Origin: CALMKX01 sp036274895
Lineage (GTDB): Bacteria; Acidobacteriota; Thermoanaerobaculia; Multivoradales; SZUA-115
NCBI GenBank assembly: GCA_036274895.1
Contig: DASUEU010000027.1
Location: 248,001-312,000 of the forward strand
Length of the DNA: 64,000 nt
Reading direction: 5' to 3'
Numbering within the stretch: position 1 is the stretch's first letter; every line of letters begins with the position of its first letter. A model generated the notes under the pieces. That model did no database searches and was not told the DNA's origin. It saw nothing but the letters and a program-made list of their open reading frames with translations. Below are positions 47,130 through 55,949 of the stretch, piece after piece. Both the position numbers and the translations under genes were made by a program.

Positions 47130-48361
47130 GTCGCCTCCACCCGACTGGCGAAGCTCCCGCCCGCTGTTTCGGTGGTGATTCTCTCACCGGCGGCCGCGTC
47201 CGCGCTGCGGCGAATCACCCGCCCCTGGGCGCTCCGGGTGATCGAAAAGCCGCGCGCGAGAACCCGCTCGGGAGCGAGACCTCGGCAGAGCCGCTCGAGA
47301 CCCACGAGGGCGGCCTCGGCGGTGCGCAACCGGCCCCGCGCCGCGGGGCCCAGAGCACGCCCGAGCGCCGAGACCCGCAGGGCGGCGGCGGTGACCCGCC
47401 GGCCACAGAGGGAAAGCCGGCTCGACAGCCGCGAGAGGGTCTCGCGACCTTCGGCCAAGGGCACCCGCGCCATCTGGGCCAGCTCACGGCCGAGGGCGTC
47501 GAGCGTGGTCTCGGCCTGGGTCACGCGGGCCACCAGCAGCTCGGCGGCCTTGGTCGGGGTCTTGACCGCGGTGTGGGCCACCCGGTCGGCGATGGCGAGG
47601 TCGATCTCGTGGCCCAGGCCGGTGATCACCGGCAGCGGGCAAGTGGCCACTGCCAGCGCCACGGCGCGGCTGTCGAACACCGCCAGGTCCGACCGGGACC
47701 CGCCCCCCCGCACCAACACCACGCAATCGACCGGCAGCCGGCTCACCGCTTCGAGAGCGGAGACCAGCTGGCGCTCCGCCTCCTTGCCCTGCACTGCCGA
47801 GTGCACGAAGACCACCCGGAAGCCATAGCCGCTCTCGGCCAGGGTGTGCAGGAAGTCGTGATACGCGGCGCTACCCTCGGAGGTCACCAGCGCTACGTCG
47901 AGGGGCAGGTCGGGCAGCGCGAGGCCGCGGTTGCGCTCGGCGAGGCCGCTCGCCGTGAGCTCGGCCAGCAGCTCGCGGCGACGGCGCTCGAGCTGGCCCA
48001 GGCTGAAGCTGGGATCGACCTGGCGGATGACGATCTGGAGCCGGCCGCTGGGTGGGTAGAACGACAGCTGGGCGAGGGCCCGCAGCTCCACCCCTTCGAC
48101 CAGGGACTGGCCGGAGGCAGCCAGCTCGCGGCGGATCCGCTCGTGATCGGAACGCCAGATCACAGCGTCGAGCTTGGCCACGACGTCGTCGCCCTGGCCC
48201 TTCTCGACCAGCTCGAAATAGAGGTGGCCGCGAGCGCTCGGACGCGCTCGCTGCACCTCGCCCGTGACCCAGACGGGGGGGAAGACCTCTTCGAGCAGGG
48301 CGGCGATCTGTCCCGCGAGCTCGGAGACGGTGAGGGTCGGTTCGGGTGAGACCCCGATCAA
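47126..48361 (-). CDS. xseA: Exodeoxyribonuclease VII large subunit
   Basis: A 411-residue protein if started at the TTG at 48361, whose TTGA overlaps the upstream stop as in two other pairs of this window; a GTG at 48412 would add 17 residues. The N-terminal OB fold reads LTVSELAGQIAALLEEVFPPVWVTGEVQRARPSARGHLYFELVEKG. The catalytic core has DVALVTSEGSAAYHDFLHTL, CVVLVRGGGSRSDLAVFDSRAVALAVATCPLPVITGLGHEIDLAIADRVAHTAVKTPTKAAELL (RGGGS...D, GHE.D motifs), followed by a long helical region and a C-terminal RVLARGFSITR segment. Together with xseB it forms exonuclease VII. Confidence 0.95.
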   Translation of the reverse strand: MIGVSPEPTLTVSELAGQIAALLEEVFPPVWVTGEVQRARPSARGHLYFELVEKGQGDDVVAKLDAVIWRSDHERIRRELAASGQSLVEGVELRALAQLSFYPPSGRLQIVIRQVDPSFSLGQLERRRRELLAELTASGLAERNRGLALPDLPLDVALVTSEGSAAYHDFLHTLAESGYGFRVVFVHSAVQGKEAERQLVSALEAVSRLPVDCVVLVRGGGSRSDLAVFDSRAVALAVATCPLPVITGLGHEIDLAIADRVAHTAVKTPTKAAELLVARVTQAETTLDALGRELAQMARVPLAEGRETLSRLSSRLSLCGRRVTAAALRVSALGRALGPAARGRLRTAEAALVGLERLCRGLAPERVLARGFSITRSAQGRVIRRSADAAAGERITTETAGGSFASRVEAT

Positions 48362-48906
48362 TGGTAGGACCGGAGCTCCTGCGCGGTCTGGAGGGGGATG
48401 GACGCGGCCCACTCGAGGGCCCGCTTCTCGCCGAAGGTCAGGCGATCGAGGAAGCTGATGGCGTCATCGCGCTCGAAGAACAGGCGCCAGATGAAGGTAT
48501 GACCCGCCGGGGCGGCGAAGTAGGTGTACTGCTTGGCGCCTGCTGAGAGGTCGAAGCCGAGGTTGGTCTCGCCGTTGACCCCCACGCAGGCCAGGGCGAT
48601 GGCACGGTTGGCGAGAGCCAGGGCGCGGATGGCGTCCTCGTAGTCGCCGAGCTCCTCGCGCGAGAGGGTAGAGTGGTAGATCGCGAGGCGGGAAGCGTCC
48701 TCCTCGGCGAGGAGGTTGTAGGGTACGTCGTGACGATCGAGGGCGTCTTTGGTATCGCCGGTGGCGACGAAAACGTCCTCGGTCCCCATCACCTTGTAGG
48801 CGATGGCGAAGATGTCGTCCTCGAACTTCGAGAACGCCTCGGCGAGGATGCCCTCGTCCTCGACCGTGAAGTAATAAAGGCGATTCCTCAAGCGCCGGGT
48901 CCTCAT
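48358..48906 (-). CDS. Unrecognised soluble protein at the head of the xse operon
   Basis: A 182-residue protein with no signal peptide or membrane helix. Segments include LRNRLYYFTVEDEGILAEAFSKFEDDIFAIAYKVMGTEDVFVATGD, LSREELGDYEDAIRALALANRAIALACVGVNGE and YTYFAAPAGHTFIWRLFFERDDAISFLDRLTFGEKRALEWAASI. No family is recognised. The ATG at 48906 is chosen because GGAGG lies 10 bases upstream; a closer ATG three codons earlier touches the Shine-Dalgarno sequence. A good promoter (48978-49004) stands about 70 bases before it. Its last bases overlap the xseA start. A link to DNA repair is suggested only by context. Confidence 0.65.
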   Translation of the reverse strand: MRTRRLRNRLYYFTVEDEGILAEAFSKFEDDIFAIAYKVMGTEDVFVATGDTKDALDRHDVPYNLLAEEDASRLAIYHSTLSREELGDYEDAIRALALANRAIALACVGVNGETNLGFDLSAGAKQYTYFAAPAGHTFIWRLFFERDDAISFLDRLTFGEKRALEWAASIPLQTAQELRSYH

Positions 48907-48977
48907 CGTCGCCATCCCTCCAGAGATCATGAGCTCGAAGTCACAGGGTAAACAGGCGGGTAACGCCAAACCTTCCC

Positions 48978-49004
48978 ATTGTAACGCAAGGATTCCACTT
49001 GGCA
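48978..49004 (-). promoter_or_regulatory. Sigma-70-like promoter of the xse / VWA operon
   Basis: On the minus strand TTGCCA (49004-48999), a 16-base spacer and TACAAT (48983-48978). This is the most canonical -35/-10 pair seen in the window. Transcription would start near 48971, giving a leader of about 65 bases to the ATG at 48906, and would run through xseA, xseB, the VWA gene and maf. Confidence 0.65.
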
Positions 49005-49081
49005 AGTACCGCTCGATAGGGATGCGGTAAACTACTGAGGGCTTGCAGGATCCAACCGATGGCCAGGCTCTGTCGCCGAAG

Positions 49082-52000
49082 ATGAGCGAAAACTCCCCGT
49101 TGAGCAACCACCACCCGATCGAGTCGCGCGACGACGTGAGGCTGCCGGTGGCCGTGCTCACACTGTGGAGCCACAACGACCGAAGCATGCCCCCCTTGGC
49201 CGAGACCGCGCCTCGGCAACCCGGGGTCTATTGGCTGTCGGAACGCTGTTGCGCCGTGGCCCCGCTGGCGGGGGATCCCGCCGTCTTCGACAGCGCCATC
49301 GCTCTCGCAGGACGCCTCCTCTCGGGCTCGCGGCGGTCGACCCTCGGAGCGACCGGGCACGCCGGCCACGAGGCCCGAGCCCTGGTTTTCCCGGGCTGGC
49401 TGACCCTCGGAGCGAAGGGCCCCCGCCTCGACGCCGAACCGATCAGCGCGGCCTTCCCGGTCCGCGCCCCGGAGCTTCTCCCCGGGTCGGTGGCCATCAC
49501 CACCTATGGCCTGAACCGCCTCGAGCTGCCTCATCGCATCGAGCCGTTGGCCCACCTCGAGCCGAGCTCCGGGGAGCGCATCCCGATGCTGCGGGTGCTC
49601 GGCACCGACCCGTCCCTGCCCGCGGGGCGCAACCCCTTCTTCCTGCGTCGCCGCACCACCTTTCTCCTGCGCCGCGACGAGCAGGCCCTGATCGACGCCC
49701 TCCCAGACCGCGTCCTGATCACCGGACCGCTGGGCATCGGCAAGAGCCGGGGCGTGTGGGAGAGTCTCGCCGCCCGAGGTGGGCCCCTGCTGTGGCTGAC
49801 CGCCCGACCCGAGCGCCACGAGGGTCCGAGCCTGGCGGCCCAGCTGGCTTTCTCCCTCTTGACTTCGCCGATCTACGACCTGCGTGCCCACACCTTGAAC
49901 GCCTTCGCCGGGCTCGGCGAGGCGGTGCTCGAGCTGGCTCAGGTGCCGACGCTGGTCCTGGAGCCCGGAGGCCTCGCCCAGAAGGCCCGCGAGCCGCGCT
50001 GGCTGGCCGAGCTGCTCGCCACCGCTCCCTGGCCGGCCCAGACGGCACGGGCTCGGCTGGTGATTGATGATCTGCAGGCGCTGACCGTGGCCGACCGCGC
50101 CTGGTTGAGCGAGCTGCTCGAGGAGCTGCCCGAGCGGGTCGGACCGGGAGTGATCCTCCTCGGTCGCTCCTCGGTCGAGCAAGAGGAACCCTGGCGCCGG
50201 CTGACCCATCGACCCTATCCGGCCTGGGCCGCCACCGACGTCGACACCCTCGCGGAAACTCTGATGGCGGGCCTCTCGATCCCCCCGCCACTTCGCCAGC
50301 TCCTGATCGAGGATGCCGGCGGGCGCCCATTCACCCTCGAGGAAGGCCTCCTCGCTCTGACGCGAGGGGGCCTGATCCGGCAGGTCTACGGCTCGTTCTT
50401 CTTCCGTGGCGGGGAGGAGGTGGAGCCGAATCTGCTCTCCGAGCGACTGGTCCAGCACTCGTTCGCAGAAGCGGAGCGCCTGGGTCTGCGGCGCTGCCTC
50501 GCGGCGCTCGCCGCAGCCGATCTGACCCTGCCCGACCGCTTGCTGGCCGGCCTGGCCGAGGCGGTGGGTGAGCCCTTCGCGGAGGGTTGGGAGGAACGCC
50601 ACACCCGCACCGGCTGGCTCCGGCCGGCGCCCACGGTCTGGGGCCCCGGCTTCGATCTGGCGGTGCCCGCCCTGAGCCGGGCTCTCGCGGCCACCGTGCC
50701 GGCGGCCTCCCGGCCGGCCCTGATGGCTCAGATCGGGCAGCTGCTGCCCGAGGGCACGGGCGGCGCCGCCTGGGCTCGCTACCGCCTGCTGGCCGGCTCA
50801 CCGGAGGCCCCGGTGGCGCTGCTGACCGCGGTCGAGGCCGAGGTGGTACCTCTCGAGAAGATGGCGGAAGCGCTGCGCAGTGAGCTGGCGGCCCTGCGGG
50901 ATCGCGGGGGCGATCCGGTCCTCGAGCTCGAGCTGCTCGGCCACCTGCTGCCCCTGGCTTTTCGCCAGGGGCGCCTCTCCGAATACCGTGCCGAGGTCGA
51001 GCGGGCGCAGTCGATGGCGATGGCCGATCCCCGCCGCTACCTGCTGTTCTCGGCCCTGAAAGCGAGCATGGCCGAGCTCGAAGGGCGGCTGCCGGAGGCG
51101 GAGCGGATCTTGCGGGAGGTGCTCGGGAGGGAGGACATCCAAGAGAAGGAAGGCAATGCCTTCCTGGTGGTCCGGCTGGGTCGGGTCCTGCTACGCCAGG
51201 AGAAGGCCGAGGAGGCCCGCCAGCTCCTGGAAAGATCCCTGCCGGTGTTCGAGACCGAGGGCAAGGCCCTGCTCGCCGCCTCCTGCCTCTTCTACCTGGG
51301 CAACGTCGCCCTCCACCAGGGCCACTTCGACCGCGCGCGCGCGCTTCACGAGGATGCGCTCGCCCGCCGCCGCGTCCTGGGCCGAGCACGCTCGATCGGC
51401 GTCTCCCTGTCGGCGCTCGGCCGGGTCCATCTCCTGCTCGGGCACTACCCCGAGGCCCTGGTGAGCTACCGCGAGGCAGAGGCGATCTTCCTCGGCATCG
51501 GCGACGAGGAAGAGGAGACCTACTCCCTGCTCGGCATCGGCCTGGCCTTCACCCGGGTCGGTGACTACGGCGGAGCCGCCGCGCCTCTGAAGCGAGCCCT
51601 GGAGCTGCGTCTGAAGACAGCCAACCCGGTGACCACCGCCATCGCGAGGCTGGCCGTGGCGGAGAACCACCTCTACCTCAACCGGCCGGAGGCCGCCCTC
51701 TCGGAGGCCCGCCGGGCTCTCTTCGACCTGCAGATGCTGCCCGGGCGTTCGGCGGTGGTGGCGGACGCTCACCAGCTGGTGGGTCGGGTGCTGCTCGCCC
51801 TGAATCGCTATGGCGAGGCCAGCCGAGCCTTCTCCGAGGCGACCACGGAGCATTGCCGCCAGGGCGTCTCCGAGCCGGCCCTCTACGATCTCGCTTGGTG
51901 GCTGGAGGCCGCCCTCCACGAGCAGGACGAAGCGCAGGCTCGGAGCCTGGTCGAGGAGCTCGAGCGGCTGCTGGGCGAGCGCGAGAAGATCGGCCAGCGG

Positions 52001-52243
52001 GAGATGCTGGAGTTCCGGCTCTTCCTGGCCCGCTGGCGGCTGGCCGCCGGCCCGGATGACAAGCGGCGCTTCCTGCGCCATTTGCGTCGCGCCTATCAGG
52101 AGCTTCTGCGCAAGGCGAACTATCTCGATCCGCCCAAGCGCCACCTCTTCCTCTTCCAGGTGCCGGACAACCGGGCGATTCTCTCCGCCGCCGCCGAGCA
52201 CGGCCTCTCCCTGCCCGAGCTGCCGGCGCCGATGGCGGGGTAG
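49082..52243 (+). CDS. STAND-type ATPase with C-terminal TPR repeats
   Basis: A 1053-residue protein from the ATG at 49082 (TTG at 49043 and ATG at 49187 are alternatives). Residues 40-180 are unrecognised; a stretch RAPELLPGS faintly recalls the kinase APE region. The NTPase has Walker A GPLGIGKS (215-222) and Walker B LVIDD (326-330), with VILLGRSS and LLIEDAGGRPFTLEEGL typical of STAND/MalT-like ATPases. From about 590 to 1010 come TPR repeats (LLEKAEEARQLLERSLPVFE type; ALHQGHFDRARALHEDALARRRVLG; LALNRYGEASRAFSEATTEH). No DNA-binding or effector domain is seen, which is unusual for STAND proteins. It is divergent from the xse operon and followed by repeats. Confidence 0.8.
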   Translation: MSENSPLSNHHPIESRDDVRLPVAVLTLWSHNDRSMPPLAETAPRQPGVYWLSERCCAVAPLAGDPAVFDSAIALAGRLLSGSRRSTLGATGHAGHEARALVFPGWLTLGAKGPRLDAEPISAAFPVRAPELLPGSVAITTYGLNRLELPHRIEPLAHLEPSSGERIPMLRVLGTDPSLPAGRNPFFLRRRTTFLLRRDEQALIDALPDRVLITGPLGIGKSRGVWESLAARGGPLLWLTARPERHEGPSLAAQLAFSLLTSPIYDLRAHTLNAFAGLGEAVLELAQVPTLVLEPGGLAQKAREPRWLAELLATAPWPAQTARARLVIDDLQALTVADRAWLSELLEELPERVGPGVILLGRSSVEQEEPWRRLTHRPYPAWAATDVDTLAETLMAGLSIPPPLRQLLIEDAGGRPFTLEEGLLALTRGGLIRQVYGSFFFRGGEEVEPNLLSERLVQHSFAEAERLGLRRCLAALAAADLTLPDRLLAGLAEAVGEPFAEGWEERHTRTGWLRPAPTVWGPGFDLAVPALSRALAATVPAASRPALMAQIGQLLPEGTGGAAWARYRLLAGSPEAPVALLTAVEAEVVPLEKMAEALRSELAALRDRGGDPVLELELLGHLLPLAFRQGRLSEYRAEVERAQSMAMADPRRYLLFSALKASMAELEGRLPEAERILREVLGREDIQEKEGNAFLVVRLGRVLLRQEKAEEARQLLERSLPVFETEGKALLAASCLFYLGNVALHQGHFDRARALHEDALARRRVLGRARSIGVSLSALGRVHLLLGHYPEALVSYREAEAIFLGIGDEEEETYSLLGIGLAFTRVGDYGGAAAPLKRALELRLKTANPVTTAIARLAVAENHLYLNRPEAALSEARRALFDLQMLPGRSAVVADAHQLVGRVLLALNRYGEASRAFSEATTEHCRQGVSEPALYDLAWWLEAALHEQDEAQARSLVEELERLLGEREKIGQREMLEFRLFLARWRLAAGPDDKRRFLRHLRRAYQELLRKANYLDPPKRHLFLFQVPDNRAILSAAAEHGLSLPELPAPMAG

Positions 52244-52244
52244 G

Positions 52245-52515
52245 TTCCCCTCACCCCCTCGGTCCCCCTCTCCCGGCCCGCCCACACCGCCCTCCGGGAG
52301 AGGGGGAGGCCGGAGTTCTCCCTCCTCTCCTCATCCCGACCGAAGTGGAGGGATCTCTTCTCCGGAGCGCTCTCCGGAGACCCCTCGGCTGCGCTCGGGG
52401 TGACATCGGAAGCGCCCTCTTCCCTCCGGAGCCCCTCTCCCGGCAGGCCGGAGTGGGCGGGCTGGGAGCATGCCCTGAGCGCAGCCGAAGGGAGGGGTCG
52501 GGGTGAGGGTCTCTT
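52245..52515. repeat. Intergenic repeat block after the STAND gene
   Basis: This 270-base gap holds several repeat units. CCCCCTCTCCCGG (52264-52276) and CCGGGAGAGGGGG (52294-52306) form a perfect 13-bp stem, probably ending the STAND transcript. ATCCCGACCGAAGTGGAGGG near 52335-52354 matches, reversed, the unit at 32960-33020. CCCCTCGGCTGCGCTCGGGG near 52381-52400 matches, reversed, the unit at 30732-30753. A further CCCCTCTCCCGG at 52432-52443 and a GGGGTGAGGGTCTC end close the block. No gene is supported inside. Confidence 0.7.
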
Positions 52516-53194
52516 AGCGCTTCGCCTGCGCGGCGAGGTAGGCGTCGAGGGCCTGGCCCTCGGCCTGCGAGAGGCGGTCCTTGTCCACCAGGTAGGTCTC
52601 GCCGACTTCGGGCAGGGGGATGCGGGCGACCCCGACCAGGCTGGCGAAGGCGTCGCAATCGACCCCTCCCAGGAGGATGCCGAACCCCTGGCAAAGGGCG
52701 ACCAGGCGGCCCCCCAGACGACTGTCGATCTCGACGTCGAAGGTCTTCGCCATCTCGAGGGGCGTCACCAGCCAGCCCTCGGGAGACGCAACCAGCCGCA
52801 CGCGGGCCATCAGGGTCCGGCGCTGGGCCGGGACGGTCAGCTCGTCCTCGATGCGGGTGGGGCTGCCGGAGAGGTCGATGTCCGCCACCAGGCGGCCCTG
52901 GCCGGAGAACTCGAGCTGCAAGGCGGCGTCGAACGTGCCATCGGGAAGGGGCCGTAGGACCAGCCGGTTCTTCGCCAGCAGGAGGTGATGGCGGGGCGAG
53001 GAGAGGTGGATCGCGATGCCCCCCAGCTCGATGGGCACGATGTCGGGGGCCAGCCGTTCGTAGCTCCGGTTCAGGGACGAGAGCTCGAAGACGCCGGGCT
53101 CGGCGGCGGCCGGTGGGGCGACCGCGAGCAGGGAAGCGAGGGCCACCAGGCAGCCCGGGAGCAGACGGCAGGAACGGGGCGTAGGGTTCGGCAT
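52514..53194 (-). CDS. Secreted protein of unknown function
   Basis: A 226-residue protein beginning at ATG 53194 with a signal peptide (CRLLPGCLVALASLLAVAPPAAAEP). The mature part is beta-rich: VFELSSLNRSYERLAPDIVPIELGGIAIHLSS, LAKNRLVLRPLPDGTFDAALQLEFSGQGRLVADIDLSG, LMARVRLVASPEGWLVTPL. It then has a more helical C-terminus with two Cys (ALCQGFGILLGGVDCDAF) that could form a disulfide, and ends LSQAEGQALDAYLAAQAKR. A lipid- or sterol-binding-like beta sheet is possible but unproven. GTG and TTG codons 3 and 6 positions upstream are alternative starts. It follows the second VWA/GWxTD gene after 31 bases and is probably co-transcribed. Confidence 0.65.
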   Translation of the reverse strand: MPNPTPRSCRLLPGCLVALASLLAVAPPAAAEPGVFELSSLNRSYERLAPDIVPIELGGIAIHLSSPRHHLLLAKNRLVLRPLPDGTFDAALQLEFSGQGRLVADIDLSGSPTRIEDELTVPAQRRTLMARVRLVASPEGWLVTPLEMAKTFDVEIDSRLGGRLVALCQGFGILLGGVDCDAFASLVGVARIPLPEVGETYLVDKDRLSQAEGQALDAYLAAQAKR

Positions 53195-53225
53195 CGATGG
53201 CACGCTCGGCAAGCCTCCGGATTGG

Positions 53226-55856
53226 CTAGGGATAGTAGCCGCGGATCGTCCGGGCCTTCAAACCACCCTTCTTCACCTTGACCTCGACCTCGCGATACTC
53301 CCGGCCCTCCGGCCGGTCCGAGGCGTAGGCGATCAGGTAGCGGCTGCGCAACTCCTCCTCGATCTGCTGGTAGACCCCCGAGAGGTCCTCGGCGCGGTCG
53401 ATGAAGAAGACACGGCCGCCCGTCTCCTGAGCGAGCTGGCCCAGCTTGCGGTGAATGCCGAGGTCGAGACCACCGACGTTGAGGCCGATCGGGTAGATCA
53501 CCACGCCGCTGCGCCGTGCGTATTCGAGGGCGTCGTCGAAGGCGATCGAGCTGGCCGTGTCGTCGCCGTCGGACAGCAGCACCAGGGCCCGCTGCCCCTC
53601 CATCTCGCGGGTGTAGTAGAGGCTGGTGACCAGGGCGTCGTGGAGGGCCGTCCAGCCCACGGCGAGCAGCCCGTCGAGGGCGGAAAGGCATCCTCCCAGG
53701 TCGGTGGTGGGCGGCATGGCGAGCGTGGGCTTGCCCGAGAAGGCCACCACATAGCAGCGGTCCCGCGAGCGCACGACCTGCTCCAAGAAGGTGCGCCCGG
53801 CCTCCTGCGCCTCGGCGAGGGAGGAGGACATCGAGCCCGAGGTGTCGATGGCGATGCCGATCACCAGCGAGAGGTTCTCGACCAGCTCGAACTTGGTGAT
53901 CTTCTGCGGCCTGCCTTGCTCGAAGGCCTGAAAGTCCTCCTGGGCCAGGCCCTTGACCAGCCGGCCGCCACGGTCGGAGACGGTGGTGTACAGCTCGACC
54001 GTGCGGACCTCGAGCTCGCTCAGGTTCTCGGGGGCGTTGAGGAAGTGCACGTCCTCGGTCTGGCGGCCGTCGTCGAGCCAGGCGACCACGGTCAAGTAGT
54101 GGGTGCCCTCGCCGCGGGGCACCTCGACCGGCGCCGTCCAGGGCGGCTTGACCAGGGTGGCGACCACCTCTTCGTTGACCTTGAGCTCCACCCGCGAGAC
54201 GGTGCGCTCGTCCGGCACCACCACCTCGGCGCGGACCTCGATCCGGCCGGCTGTCTTCTCACCTTTCTTGGGCTCGAGGATGCGTACCCGGAAGGCGCCG
54301 CGGGGCTGGTTGATGGCGATCTCGTCCGTCGCCACCACCTCGCCGTTCTCGTCGTAGCCCACGGCCTTGATCAGCTGCTCGGTGGGCTGGGTGGCGAGCC
54401 GCACCTCCGCGGTCCAGGGAGGCTGGGTCCGGGTCACTTGCACCACGCCGTCGACCGAGAAGGCCACCTTCTTGATCCGCACGCCGGTGACCAGGGCCTG
54501 GGCGCGAAAGGTGGCCAGGGCCACCTGGCCGTCGAGGGGTGGGGCGAGGATCAGGCTGTCCCGCGCCGCCGCCGCGACTTCCTGGGCCAATCGTTCGCCC
54601 TGGATCACGGCTCCCTCATAGCTCTGGGCGGCATCCTCGGCCCGCGGCGCCAAGGGCACGCGGATGACCCCGGAGACTCGCGCTTGGCCGCCGCCGGTCT
54701 CGTCTGTGATCTTGAACCTCCCCATCAGGACGGAGCCGGGACGCAGAGCCTCGTCGAGAGCCAGCCCGAGAGTGGCCCCGGTGGCGGGTGGATCGAGCTG
54801 GTAGCGGATGCGGCCCTGGGCGAAGGGCGCTCCCGCTGCCTCGAGGGTGCCCTCGACCAGGAGATGGACCTTGCCGTCCTCGCCGACCTTGATCACCTCG
54901 TCGGCCGTGACCTCGAGCAGCATGCGAGCGGCGATCAACGAGCCGGCCTTGCGGGGGAAGGCGTAGATCGGGGCCGCCACCGTCAGCTCGGGCTTGGCCG
55001 GCTCGGCCGGCCGGCCGGAGAGGGCCTCGCGCACCCAGAGGGCGAGGTCGGCCGGTGGCGCCACGAAGGCGTGGATGGCGTCCACGACCGGACGCCCGCG
55101 CAGGAACATGGTCAAGGCCATGACGCCGGTGGCGTTGTCGACCTCTCGCGCCTCCTTGCAGACCTGGACGTCGAAGCGCTCGCCGGAGATCAGGTTGCGC
55201 AGCTCCTCGTACTGCTGGAGCAGGTATTCCATCTCGCTCGAGTAGAGGGCCTTCTTGCCGTCGAAGGGGTCCCAGAGCCGCCAGGCCGCCGTCTGGCTCG
55301 GCCGGAAGATCACCAGGCGAGGCCCCTCCTCCCAGCCCGAGAACCTGCGGGGAGCCTTGAGACCGGGATCCTTCGATCCGGGCGGGTTGGCTGCCTGCTG
55401 GATGGCGATGGAGCGGCGGGACGCCTCGGTGGTCGGGGCATAGCGCCAGACTTCGAGGGGCTTGAAGGCGAAGCCGCAGTCCACCACTTGCCGGCTCTGG
55501 GGGTTGCCGTTGAGGAAGACGAGCCGGAAGCGGACGTCCGCGGGTGACTCGGCCTCGGCGTGAGCCAGGGCCCGGCGGCGGCGGATGGCCTCGGTCAGCT
55601 CGTTCTCGGGGGTTTCGGGAAAGGGGTCCGTCGACAGGAAGTCATCGATCCAGATCTCACGGCCGGCCTCGTCGAGGGCCTCGAGCTCGGCCCGCTGCTC
55701 GGCCGACAGCAGCCAGCCGGGCCCGTCCTCGAGGAAGGCCCGCTGGGCCTCGGGCCAGGACCAGGCCGGGGGGGGGCCGGAGGGAGAAGCGGCGCCCGCC
55801 AAAGAGGCGAGGGCCAGGGAGACACCAAGGGCGAGGAGGCCGCAACGAGCTGTCAT
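53226..55856 (-). CDS. Secreted GWxTD-like / VWA-domain protein (acidobacterial VWFA-related type), copy 2
   Basis: An 876-residue protein from ATG 55856 with a signal peptide (CGLLALGVSLALASLAGAA). The order mirrors copy 1: a GWxTD-like segment (REIWIDDFLSTDPFPETPENELTEAIRRR, RFRLVFLNGNPQSRQVVDCG, LEVWRYAP), several beta-sandwich stretches (VRILEPKKGEKTAGRIEVRAEVVVPDE), and a C-terminal VWA domain with DTSGS at 671-675, LLSDGDDTASSIAFDDALEYA and the closing IRGYYP. The GWxTD part is less conserved than in copy 1. Upstream in-frame codons to 55946 lack homology. It is divergent from the YhaM-like gene and followed by the secreted protein gene. Function unknown. Confidence 0.85.
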   Translation of the reverse strand: MTARCGLLALGVSLALASLAGAASPSGPPPAWSWPEAQRAFLEDGPGWLLSAEQRAELEALDEAGREIWIDDFLSTDPFPETPENELTEAIRRRRALAHAEAESPADVRFRLVFLNGNPQSRQVVDCGFAFKPLEVWRYAPTTEASRRSIAIQQAANPPGSKDPGLKAPRRFSGWEEGPRLVIFRPSQTAAWRLWDPFDGKKALYSSEMEYLLQQYEELRNLISGERFDVQVCKEAREVDNATGVMALTMFLRGRPVVDAIHAFVAPPADLALWVREALSGRPAEPAKPELTVAAPIYAFPRKAGSLIAARMLLEVTADEVIKVGEDGKVHLLVEGTLEAAGAPFAQGRIRYQLDPPATGATLGLALDEALRPGSVLMGRFKITDETGGGQARVSGVIRVPLAPRAEDAAQSYEGAVIQGERLAQEVAAAARDSLILAPPLDGQVALATFRAQALVTGVRIKKVAFSVDGVVQVTRTQPPWTAEVRLATQPTEQLIKAVGYDENGEVVATDEIAINQPRGAFRVRILEPKKGEKTAGRIEVRAEVVVPDERTVSRVELKVNEEVVATLVKPPWTAPVEVPRGEGTHYLTVVAWLDDGRQTEDVHFLNAPENLSELEVRTVELYTTVSDRGGRLVKGLAQEDFQAFEQGRPQKITKFELVENLSLVIGIAIDTSGSMSSSLAEAQEAGRTFLEQVVRSRDRCYVVAFSGKPTLAMPPTTDLGGCLSALDGLLAVGWTALHDALVTSLYYTREMEGQRALVLLSDGDDTASSIAFDDALEYARRSGVVIYPIGLNVGGLDLGIHRKLGQLAQETGGRVFFIDRAEDLSGVYQQIEEELRSRYLIAYASDRPEGREYREVEVKVKKGGLKARTIRGYYP

Positions 55857-55949
55857 GAGGGCCGGGTGGTTGCACGGGGAATGCCAGAGGACAAAGTCGG
55901 GCTCCACGGGCTCGGGGGGAAGGATAGACTCGCGTGACGGAGCCAACCG

